Positions 1 through 5,688 of a stretch of 12,518 nucleotides of DNA are shown here, in pieces (the first letter of the stretch is position 1; each line of letters starts with the position of its first letter). The notes under the pieces are model-generated. The model was not told the origin of the DNA. It was given only the letters and a program-made list of their open reading frames with translations, and made no database searches. Origin of the DNA: Candidatus Faecousia faecipullorum. Its GTDB lineage: Bacteria > Bacillota > Clostridia > Oscillospirales > Oscillospiraceae. Position numbers and translations under genes: made by a program. Location: contig DVJG01000070.1 in NCBI GenBank assembly GCA_018710805.1, positions 1-12,518 on the forward strand. The letters run 5' to 3'.

Positions 1-162
1 GAGATGTATCGGGACCGGGCAGGGGAATACCGCTTCCGGCTGAGGGCAAGAAACGGCGCCATCATCGCGGTGTCCGATGGCTACGGCACCCGCTCCGCCT
101 GTGAAAACGGTGTTGAAAGCGTCCGCATAAACGCGGCAGATGGGGAAATAACTGAAGAATGA
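1..162 (+). CDS. DUF1508 / YegP-like protein, 3' part only
   Basis: Reading frame 1 is open from the left edge to a TGA at 160-162, giving the last 53 residues of a protein whose start lies outside the window. The visible part matches the DUF1508 (YegP) repeat: a GEYRFRLRARNG stretch, then AIIAVSDGY, then CENGVESVRINA. This is the usual order of an aromatic/basic strand, a central hydrophobic strand ending in S-x-G-Y, and an amphipathic helix. The family consists of small cytoplasmic proteins, often with two tandem repeats, and has no settled biochemical role. Only one repeat is visible, so the copy number is unknown. The identification comes from recognised motifs, not from a search. Confidence 0.75.
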   Translation, partial: EMYRDRAGEYRFRLRARNGAIIAVSDGYGTRSACENGVESVRINAADGEITEE

Positions 163-180
163 GTGCTGGGAAGTGTGAGA

Positions 181-233
181 TAGTCCCCTTAGAGTAGACA
201 CTCGAAAGAATGAAAGTTAAGTGAGGATATAAA
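181..233 (+). other. Possible IS-end-like sequence and leader of the AT-rich gene
   Basis: The 71-bp gap after the DUF1508-like gene contains TAGTCCCCTTAGAGTAGACA near 180-200, followed by a GAGG Shine-Dalgarno near 222-226, ahead of the ATG at 234. The first motif reminds me of terminal inverted repeats of clostridial insertion sequences, but I cannot confirm this. No inverted copy was seen downstream of the gene, so no complete element is called. Confidence 0.2.
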
Positions 234-902
234 ATGAGTCTACTGAAACAGGTGGTAAATCAAATTCGTCCATATATGCAGGAACATGGTTATCAATTTT
301 CCCGGAACTGCTTTTATTCAATCTACGATAATATTGCCTACTGTATTGGTCTAGACATGCCGGGCGGATTGTTGTATGCAACTTTTTATGTGATGCCCCT
401 TTACATACCCTGTGAGAATCGCTATTATTCATATGGCAATCGACTTCATGTTCTCCCGTTTTCCCATTTGGCACCTCTGCATGAGGGCACCGATGTCCTT
501 TCGTGGTGTGAGGATTTTTACAAAGAGCTTGAGAAGGTTGTGTTCCCGTTTTTCTCTCAAATTGCATCTCCTTCCCAATTAACAAATCTGATTGAGAAAA
601 AGCTGTATTCCCTTATGCCATATTTTTCCTGCCCAGAAGTTCAGATTTATAGACTACAAATGTTCAACTATTTATATTGTTGTAACTTTGTAATGCTGGA
701 TAGACTCATACCAAAATATCGACTTTCAGTTCAGAACAGCACGTTCTTTTCCTACGGCGTTCGCAGTCGATATTTGCAGGAGATTGAGAAAGCAGAGGAA
801 CTTGTCTCATCTGGAATGAGTGGATGTCGAGAGTATTGCATGAATAGAATAACGGAAACTCTTCAGGAATGTTTTCCAGAATATCTTAACTGCAAAAAAT
901 GA
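234..902 (+). CDS. AT-rich orphan protein, possibly DUF4304-like
   Basis: Encodes 222 residues from an ATG preceded by GTGAGGATATAAA, an acceptable Shine-Dalgarno with 7-8 nt spacing. There is no signal peptide or clear membrane segment. The N-terminus (about residues 1-60) has a helix, then a GYQFSRNCFYSI stretch and several hydrophobic strands. That layout resembles DUF4304-type proteins (KHGFK...FY, then strands), but the similarity is weak and I do not claim a function. The rest is rich in Tyr, Phe and Cys and shows no catalytic motif I recognise. Base composition and codon use (AT-rich third positions, ATA and AGA codons) differ sharply from both flanks, which suggests recent transfer. 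It stands alone and ends just before a terminator. The CDS is likely real because it is long and has a ribosome site; the family is unsure. Confidence 0.7.
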   Translation: MSLLKQVVNQIRPYMQEHGYQFSRNCFYSIYDNIAYCIGLDMPGGLLYATFYVMPLYIPCENRYYSYGNRLHVLPFSHLAPLHEGTDVLSWCEDFYKELEKVVFPFFSQIASPSQLTNLIEKKLYSLMPYFSCPEVQIYRLQMFNYLYCCNFVMLDRLIPKYRLSVQNSTFFSYGVRSRYLQEIEKAEELVSSGMSGCREYCMNRITETLQECFPEYLNCKK

Positions 903-950
903 TTTTTTCTATTTGTGACAATATCGAAGCCAAAACAAGGTGAATAAGGG

Positions 951-980
951 CGCCGGACGTTTTGTTCGGCGTTCTTTTTT
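951..980 (+). terminator. Intrinsic terminator after the AT-rich gene
   Basis: An 8-bp stem (951-958 with 964-971, one G-T wobble) closes a 5-nt loop and is followed by TTCTTTTTT at 972-980. It lies about 50 nt past the stop at 902 and would end that transcript. Confidence 0.8.
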
Positions 981-1051
981 GTACAGCGATTCATAAAAAA
1001 GTCTGGTCCCAAATGGATGCCCAAGGCATACCATGGGGAGAGGTGATGAAA

Positions 1052-1480
1052 ATGCTGTTTGGAAAACCGGGGGCAATCGCCGCAATCAGCGGGGAAGGAG
1101 GCATTTCCGGCTGTGTCAAATTCTACAGCGTGCCCCAGGGAAGCCTGGTAGTGGCGGAGCTCTGTGGTCTGCCAACGGGAGAACCGGGATTTTTCGCCCT
1201 TCACATCCACGAGGGAGGTGACTGCGGCGGAGAGGATTTTGCCGACACCAAAGGCCATTTCAATCCCTGCGGCAAACCGCATCCGGAGCATCCGGGGGAC
1301 CTGCCGCCCTTGCTTTCCTGCAACGGCCGGGCCTGGATGGCGGTGAAAACAGATCGATTCACCCCATGTGAGGTGATAGGACGGACCGTGGTCATCCATA
1401 GTGACCCGGATGACTTTCGCACCCAGCCCTCGGGAAATGCCGGGAGGAAAATTGCCTGCGGAAAGGTCCAAAAATTTTGA
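1052..1480 (+). CDS. Cu/Zn superoxide dismutase-family protein, cytoplasmic form
   Basis: Predicted 142-residue copper/zinc superoxide dismutase fold, which would convert superoxide to peroxide and oxygen. All metal ligands of the family are visible: Cu ligands H51 and H53 (HIHEGG), bridging H69 (GHFNP), H116 (VVIHSDPDD), and Zn ligands H77, H80 and D83 (HPGDLP). The loop between the two Zn histidines is about six residues shorter than in the classical enzyme. C58 and C136 occupy the conserved disulfide positions, and R132 (GNAGRKIACG) matches the active-site arginine. Four to five further cysteines (21, 38, 73, 90, 106) are unusual. The start is the ATG at 1052, with GAGAGGTGAT 8 nt upstream; in-frame upstream starts at 962 and 1013 lack a good ribosome site and overlap the terminator. 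No signal peptide is seen, whereas most bacterial SodC proteins are exported. It appears to be a single-gene unit, with no clear promoter or terminator recognised. Confidence 0.85.
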   Translation: MLFGKPGAIAAISGEGGISGCVKFYSVPQGSLVVAELCGLPTGEPGFFALHIHEGGDCGGEDFADTKGHFNPCGKPHPEHPGDLPPLLSCNGRAWMAVKTDRFTPCEVIGRTVVIHSDPDDFRTQPSGNAGRKIACGKVQKF

Positions 1481-1500
1481 ACATTTTGTGACAATGCCCA

Positions 1501-1529
1501 TTGACATGGACATTTTTCGGTGCTATACT
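1501..1529 (+). promoter_or_regulatory. Sigma-A promoter for the lysine riboswitch/transporter unit
   Basis: A perfect -35 TTGACA (1501-1506) and a -10 TATACT (1524-1529) are separated by 17 bp. Transcription would start near 1536, about 17 nt before the riboswitch aptamer. Confidence 0.9.
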
Positions 1530-1552
1530 GCGCTTATCAATCGAAAAACTGT

Positions 1553-1718
1553 GAATCGATAGAGGCGCGGTGCGCAAAAGTACCTTCTCCATAAAGGAAG
1601 CGGGCTTCCGGAGGCGGGAAAGGGCAAACCGCCGAAGTGTTTTAGCCGCCCGGGCGAAAAATGCTGGGACGTCGGAGAATATCCGCCGTACTGTCACATT
1701 TGTGGAGCGCTATCATTC
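1553..1718 (+). ncRNA. Lysine riboswitch (L-box) aptamer
   Basis: The conserved L-box blocks occur in the right order: AGAGGCGC (1561-1568), AAAAGTA (about 1574-1580), GGGAAAGGGCAAA then GCCGAAG (about 1616-1637), GCTGGG (1663-1668), CTGTCAC (1691-1697) and GTGGAGCGCTATC (1702-1714). The closing helix P1 is formed by GAAT/GATAG (1553-1556, 1558-1562) with CTATCATTC (1710-1718), leaving one bulged C. This class binds free L-lysine and switches off lysine biosynthesis or uptake genes. Here it precedes an NhaC-family transporter gene. It is not translated; the 77-codon frame running through it is an artefact. Confidence 0.95.
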
Positions 1719-1780
1719 GATGGAAGAGCTTTGCCGTTCTGCCGTGAATGTTGGATTAACTCCAGGATTCGCGGCTTTTT
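1710..1780 (+). promoter_or_regulatory. Riboswitch expression platform: antiterminator/terminator
   Basis: The terminator arms are 1741-1755 and 1761-1775 (about 15 bp with one mismatch and two wobbles), with TTAAC as loop and TTTTT at 1776-1780. The 3' strand of P1 (1710-1719) can instead pair with the 5' terminator arm (1745-1754, core CATTC with GAATG). Lysine binding locks P1, frees the terminator and stops transcription; without lysine the alternative pairing prevents termination. This mechanism is inferred from complementarity visible in the sequence. Confidence 0.85.
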
Positions 1781-1805
1781 GTGTACCAATGAAAGGACGG
1801 TAAAA

Positions 1806-3494
1806 ATGAAAAGAATCTTACCCCTGCTCACCCTGCTCCTGGTGGTTACCTTTATGCTGGGAGCCCTGATTCCTGTGGCAAGCGCCGCGGAAATGCCCGA
1901 GGAGGACGCCTTTGCGTATCTCGACAGCTACTCCGACAATATGAGTGCTGACCCGGATTTTGACGCAAATGTGGCCTCTGCCCTGGCCACGGCACGGCAG
2001 TCCGTGGCACCCTACGCAACCTTCCTGTCTCTGCTTCCGCCCATTATCGCCATCGCCCTGGCCCTCATTACCAAGGAGGTCTATTCTTCCCTGTTCGTGG
2101 GCATTCTGTCCGGCGCCCTGCTGTACGCCAACTGGAACCCCTGGCACATGGTCACAGGGACCTTCGACACCATGCTTTCTAAAATCTGCGACAGCTGGAA
2201 CGTGGGCATCCTGATTTTCCTGGTGCTTCTCGGCATGCTGGTGGCCCTGGTAAACAAGGCCGGCGGCTCCGCTGCCTACGGCCGCTGGGCCAGCCGGAAG
2301 ATCAAGACCCGGGCAGGCGCTCTGATTTCCACCTGCATGCTGGGCGTGCTGATCTTCGTGGACGACTACTTCAACTGCCTGACCGTGGGCTCTGTTATGC
2401 GGCCTGTCACTGACAAGCATAAGATCTCCCGGGAGAAGCTGGCATACCTTATCGACGCAACTGCCGCCCCCGTGTGCATCATTGCCCCCATCTCTTCCTG
2501 GGCCGCTGCCGTTTCCAGCGTGGCTCCCGAGGGACAGGGCCTGACGCTGTTCATCCGCTCCATTCCCTATAACCTCTATGCCCTTCTGACCCTCTTCAAC
2601 GTGGTGTTCATGTCCGCCATCGGCCTGGACTATGGCAAGATGAAGGCGGCGGAGTTGGCCGCAAGGAATGCTGACGCCGCAGAAGAGTCCAATGTGGTGG
2701 TGGGCAAGGGCACGGTTCTGGACCTGGTCCTGCCCATTCTGGTCCTCATTGTCTCCTGCGTCACCGCTATGATCTACACCGGCGGCTTCTTTGACGCCGG
2801 AAGCGCCGCCTACCACAACGTCATCGATGCCTTCTCCGGCTCCGATGCCTCTGTGGGCCTGGTGCTGGGAGCCTTTATCACCATCCTCTTTACCTGCATC
2901 CTGTACCTGCCCCGGAAGGTCATTTCCTTCAAACAGTTTGCCGATTCCCTGGCAGACGGCTTCCGGGCCATGGTCCCCGCCATTTTGATTCTGGTCTTCG
3001 CCTGGACCCTCTCCGGTGTCACCAACCAGCTGGGCGCCAAGGTCTACGTTGCCGAAATCGTCCGGTCTGCCGCAGGCGGTCTGCAGAACTTCCTGCCTGC
3101 CATGATCTTTGCCATCGGCGTAGGCCTGGCTTTCGCCACCGGAACCTCCTGGGGTACCTTCGGTGTGCTTCTGCCCATTGTCTGTGCCGTGTTCCCCAGC
3201 GGCGAGCTTATGATCATCTCCGTGTCCGCCTGCCTTGCCGGCGCTGTCTGCGGCGATCACTGCTCTCCCATTTCCGACACTACCATTATGGCCTCCGCTG
3301 GTGCGGAGTGCAACCACATCTCCCACGTCAGCACCCAGCTGCCTTATGCCATGACCGTGGCGGGCGTGACCTTCGTAGGTTTCCTGCTGGCGGGATTTGT
3401 CCAGAACGCTTTTATTGTTCTGCCTGTGAGCATGGTACTTATGGCCGCAGTGCTTCTTGCCATCCGCACGACCCAAAAGAAGAAGGCTGCCTGA
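1806..3494 (+). CDS. lysW: NhaC-family transporter, probable lysine transporter (LysW type)
   Basis: A 562-residue polytopic membrane protein of the NhaC Na+/H+ antiporter family. Many hydrophobic segments alternate with family motifs such as VDDYFNCLTVG, AAPVCIIAPISSW, the TGTSWGTFG loop, and GDHCSPISDTTIMASAGAEC near the C-terminus. Homologues are annotated as Na+/H+ antiporters, but those under an L-box have been proposed to carry lysine (LysW). The riboswitch immediately upstream supports lysine uptake here. The start is the ATG at 1806 with AAAGGA 8 nt upstream; an earlier in-frame start at 1731 falls inside the terminator hairpin and is rejected. The N-terminus resembles a signal peptide (KR, hydrophobic core, possible cleavage after ASA at residues 25-27), followed by an acidic 45-residue stretch before the first family transmembrane segment. 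This is an unusual extension. The transported substrate is inferred from regulation, not proven. Confidence 0.9.
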   Translation: MKRILPLLTLLLVVTFMLGALIPVASAAEMPEEDAFAYLDSYSDNMSADPDFDANVASALATARQSVAPYATFLSLLPPIIAIALALITKEVYSSLFVGILSGALLYANWNPWHMVTGTFDTMLSKICDSWNVGILIFLVLLGMLVALVNKAGGSAAYGRWASRKIKTRAGALISTCMLGVLIFVDDYFNCLTVGSVMRPVTDKHKISREKLAYLIDATAAPVCIIAPISSWAAAVSSVAPEGQGLTLFIRSIPYNLYALLTLFNVVFMSAIGLDYGKMKAAELAARNADAAEESNVVVGKGTVLDLVLPILVLIVSCVTAMIYTGGFFDAGSAAYHNVIDAFSGSDASVGLVLGAFITILFTCILYLPRKVISFKQFADSLADGFRAMVPAILILVFAWTLSGVTNQLGAKVYVAEIVRSAAGGLQNFLPAMIFAIGVGLAFATGTSWGTFGVLLPIVCAVFPSGELMIISVSACLAGAVCGDHCSPISDTTIMASAGAECNHISHVSTQLPYAMTVAGVTFVGFLLAGFVQNAFIVLPVSMVLMAAVLLAIRTTQKKKAA

Positions 3495-3508
3495 GAAAAA
3501 CGACCAAT

Positions 3509-3534
3509 GAGGCCCCCAAATTGGGGGCCTCGTT
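3509..3534 (+). terminator. Hairpin terminator after the lysine transporter gene
   Basis: A perfect 9-bp stem GAGGCCCCC/GGGGGCCTC (3509-3517 and 3523-3531) encloses a 5-nt loop, 15 nt past the stop codon. The U tract is short (GTTTC), so termination may be partial. Confidence 0.7.
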
Positions 3535-3588
3535 TCGGTCTGTCTCGGATTTTTTGCCGAAAATGAAAATCGCACCTGGATTTTTATG

Positions 3589-3617
3589 TTGTAAAATTCA
3601 AGGATATGTAGTATAAT
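3589..3617 (+). promoter_or_regulatory. Promoter for murC
   Basis: A -35-like TTGTAA (3589-3594) and a perfect -10 TATAAT (3612-3617) are separated by 17 bp. The start would be near 3624, giving a leader of roughly 105 nt before murC. Confidence 0.8.
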
Positions 3618-3643
3618 AGCCACAATAATCGACTCAGCAAAAG

Positions 3644-3713
3644 AAAGCAGACCAATTCCGTGGGGCCTGTGCCGCCGGAGGACAGTCTGCTTTTCCACGG
3701 CTGTCAGTTTTTT
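3644..3713 (+). promoter_or_regulatory. Structured murC leader with competing hairpins (candidate attenuator)
   Basis: Three helices are visible in the untranslated leader. Stem A is a perfect 9-bp pairing, AAAGCAGAC (3644-3652) with GTCTGCTTT (3685-3693). Stem B pairs CCGTGG (3658-3663) with CCACGG (3695-3700). Stem C pairs GACAGTC (3681-3687) with GGCTGTC (3699-3705) and is followed by six U residues (3708-3713), as in an intrinsic terminator. Stems A and C share bases 3685-3687 and cannot coexist, and B crosses A. This is the layout of an attenuator. It matches no riboswitch or T-box consensus I recognise, and the signal is unknown. Confidence 0.5.
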
Positions 3714-3729
3714 AGCGGGAGAATCGTAT

Positions 3730-5094
3730 ATGCTGAAATCCAAGAAAATTGCGGGATATCTGACCCCTGGCCATCGTGTTCATTTGGTGGGCATCGGCGG
3801 CGTTTCCATGCGGCCTCTGGGGCTGGTCCTCAAGGGCATGGGTATGGAGGTCACAGGCTCGGATATGAGCGCTTCCCTCTCTACCAAAGAGCTGGAGGAC
3901 CACGGCATTCCCGTGGCCATCGGCCACCGGGCAGAGAATATCCAAGGGGCCGAGTGCATCATCCGCACCGCAGCCGCCCACAATGACAACCCGGAGATCG
4001 CCGCAGCCCGTGCCGCAGGCATTCCTGTGTTCGAGCGGGCCCAGGCCTGGGGCGAGATCATGAAGTCCTACAAAAATGCAGTCTGCATCTCCGGCACCCA
4101 CGGCAAAACCACCACCACGTCCATGATGACCCACATCCTCATGGAGGCAAACCTGGACCCCACGGTGATGATTGGCGGCTATCTGCCCCTGCTGCATGCG
4201 GGCCATCGGGTGGGCCATGGGGACACCATCGTGCTGGAGAGCTGTGAATACTGCGATTCCTTCCTGAATTTCTTCCCCACCCTGGCGGTGGTGCTGAACG
4301 TGGAGGAGGACCATCTGGACTACTTCAAAGACCTGCGGGACATTGAAAAATCCTTCCACGAGTTTGCCTCCCTGGCTACCTTCGGCGTCATTGCCAACGG
4401 CGATGATCCCCATACCGTCGAGGCCATGACTGGCATTGACTATATTTCCTTTGGCTTGGAGGAACAAAACCGCATCCACGCAGCAAATATGGCCCCCGAC
4501 TGGCGGCATTTTGACGTGATTTGCGACGGAAAATGCTACTGCCACCTGGACATGGGAGTCTTGGGACGCCACAATGCGTTGAACGCCCTGGCCGCCGCCG
4601 CAACTGCCTGGATGATGGGCATTCCCGGGGAAGCGGTTTCCCACGGCATTGAGAAATTCCACGGTGCAGGCCGTCGGATGGAATATAAGGGAAAGTTCAA
4701 CGGCGCCGACGTCTACGATGACTATGCCCACCATCCCGACGAGGTGGCGGCAACCCTGGAAGCTGTCCGGAGCCTGCCCTATAAACGGGTTGTTCTGGCC
4801 TTCCAGCCTCATACATATTCTCGAACCAAGGCCCTCTTCGGGGATTTCGTCCGGGAGCTCAGAAAGGCCGATCAGCTGGTGCTGGCGGAAATCTATGCAG
4901 CCAGAGAGAGCAATACCATTGGCATCTCCTCTCAGGACCTGGCTGAACAGATTCCCGGAAGCGTCTACTGCGAGACACTTCCTGATGTGACGGCCTACCT
5001 CAAGGAAAGCGTCCGGGAAGGAGACATCGTCATCACCATGGGCGCAGGCGATATCTTCCGTGCCGGCGAGGCACTTTTGGAGGAACAGGCGTAA
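3730..5094 (+). CDS. murC: UDP-N-acetylmuramate--L-alanine ligase
   Basis: A 454-residue cytoplasmic Mur ligase that adds L-alanine to UDP-N-acetylmuramic acid using ATP, the first peptide step of peptidoglycan precursor synthesis. The N-terminal Rossmann-like domain has GIGGVSM (about residues 21-27), which binds the UDP moiety. The ATP P-loop is SGTHGKTTTT (residues 121-130), followed by the central-domain LESCEYCDSF and NVEEDHLD motifs. The C-terminal domain carries YDDYAHHPDE (329-338) and ends with VITMGAGDI. Length is typical. The ATG at 3730 has a GGGAG site 8 nt upstream, right after the U tract of the leader hairpin. It has its own promoter and leader, and a terminator follows 4 nt after the stop, so murC appears to be a single-gene unit. 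Confidence 0.97.
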   Translation: MLKSKKIAGYLTPGHRVHLVGIGGVSMRPLGLVLKGMGMEVTGSDMSASLSTKELEDHGIPVAIGHRAENIQGAECIIRTAAAHNDNPEIAAARAAGIPVFERAQAWGEIMKSYKNAVCISGTHGKTTTTSMMTHILMEANLDPTVMIGGYLPLLHAGHRVGHGDTIVLESCEYCDSFLNFFPTLAVVLNVEEDHLDYFKDLRDIEKSFHEFASLATFGVIANGDDPHTVEAMTGIDYISFGLEEQNRIHAANMAPDWRHFDVICDGKCYCHLDMGVLGRHNALNALAAAATAWMMGIPGEAVSHGIEKFHGAGRRMEYKGKFNGADVYDDYAHHPDEVAATLEAVRSLPYKRVVLAFQPHTYSRTKALFGDFVRELRKADQLVLAEIYAARESNTIGISSQDLAEQIPGSVYCETLPDVTAYLKESVREGDIVITMGAGDIFRAGEALLEEQA

Positions 5095-5098
5095 ATGA

Positions 5099-5128
5099 AA
5101 AATGTGCCGGAATCATCCGGCACATTTT
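5099..5128. terminator. Bidirectional terminator between murC and the minus-strand gene
   Basis: A perfect 13-bp stem (5099-5111 with 5116-5128) closes a 4-nt loop. A-rich and T-rich ends give U runs in both directions, so it serves murC (+) and the convergent gene at 5136-5528 (-). Confidence 0.9.
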
Positions 5129-5135
5129 ATGAAGT

Positions 5136-5528
5136 TCAGGTTTCCAGAACAAGGTGGTCTACGCCGGAAGCTTCAAACTCCGACATGTATTCGTCCATTC
5201 GCCCGATGATCTCGTCGTAATTTTCGTCGGTGATTTCCGGGTAGTCCATGTCCCGGCGGGACAGCTCTTCGGCCAAAATCTCATAGAAGACATTGTCCTC
5301 GTAGTAGGCGATGGCTTCGTGAATGCCGCCCTCGGCGTACTCCCGGGACGGGACAATGGTGCCCTCCCAGACTTCCGACAGAGCGGGGGACAGGGCGAAT
5401 ATTTTGCTCTCCAAAGCGTCGTACTCCTGGAACCGGTCCTCGCCCCGGGTGGAATTGAGCACCCAGTTTCCGATGTACACCAGGTCCAGCAGGCGGCGGA
5501 ACTCCATTTGCGTTAATTCGATCTGCAT
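5136..5528 (-). CDS. Conserved-looking small acidic protein, function unknown
   Basis: A 130-residue soluble, acidic protein with many Glu, Asp and Tyr residues. It appears mostly helical and has no signal peptide, membrane segment or metal-binding cysteines. I do not recognise the family. The start chosen is the ATG at 5528 because TAAGGAGG lies 7 nt upstream on the minus strand; the longer frame to 5819 would run through the promoter region and into ddl. It lies convergent to murC, shares its terminator, and is divergent from ddl. A near-perfect -10 (TATAAT on the minus strand at 5571-5566) abuts a perfect palindrome, which hints at repression. Its position between two cell-wall genes is the only context clue and is not enough to assign a role. 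Confidence 0.85.
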   Translation of the reverse strand: MQIELTQMEFRRLLDLVYIGNWVLNSTRGEDRFQEYDALESKIFALSPALSEVWEGTIVPSREYAEGGIHEAIAYYEDNVFYEILAEELSRRDMDYPEITDENYDEIIGRMDEYMSEFEASGVDHLVLET

Positions 5529-5565
5529 AGGTATCCTCCTTACCGGAACGTATCTTTTAAGCACC

Positions 5566-5608
5566 ATTATACCATCTGGAAGAAAAATTTCCAGATGGAA
5601 AATGTCAA
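5566..5608 (-). promoter_or_regulatory. Minus-strand promoter with palindromic operator-like repeat
   Basis: On the minus strand, TATAAT lies at 5571-5566 and is directly abutted by the inverted repeat CCATCTGGAA (5572-5581) / TTCCAGATGG (5589-5598), a perfect 10-bp repeat with a 7-nt spacer. A perfect TTGACA occurs at 5608-5603, but 31 bp from the -10, too far for a normal promoter. The usable -35 at about 17 bp would be CTGGAA, inside the repeat. The repeat has no U tract in either direction, so it is more like a protein-binding operator than a terminator. Confidence 0.55.
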
Positions 5609-5688
5609 AATAATAAACCACAGCCATGAGGAATTTCCAATGAAAATCACGAAATTTCCCAAAACTTTTAGCAAAATGAGGCGATGAT

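Noticed and set aside
181..902. Complete insertion sequence around the AT-rich gene
   Set aside because: No matching inverted copy downstream, no target duplication seen, and the protein has no transposase motif.
1492..1503. Short inverted repeat CAATG-CC-CATTG overlapping the -35 of the riboswitch promoter
   Set aside because: Only 5-bp arms; expected by chance, and the unit already has a clear RNA-based control.
863..1513. 216-codon minus-strand frame opposite the SOD-like gene
   Set aside because: The plus strand encodes the complete set of SOD ligands; the minus frame has no family signature and crosses the terminator.
1570..1803. 77-codon plus-strand frame between the SOD-like gene and the transporter gene
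   Set aside because: It runs through the lysine riboswitch and its terminator, whose conserved RNA blocks explain the sequence; the frame has no ribosome site.
3644..3729. T-box or known riboswitch in the murC leader
   Set aside because: No T-box consensus (AGGGTGGNACCGCG) and no recognised aptamer core; reported only as an unclassified structured leader.
1818..3743. 641-codon minus-strand frame antisense to the lysine transporter
   Set aside because: Its translation is low-complexity Gly/Asp/His/Gln-rich, typical of the antisense frame of a GC-rich membrane protein gene. The plus-strand gene has family motifs and a ribosome site.
3712..4812. 366-codon minus-strand frame opposite murC
   Set aside because: Antisense to a certain murC; composition bias only.
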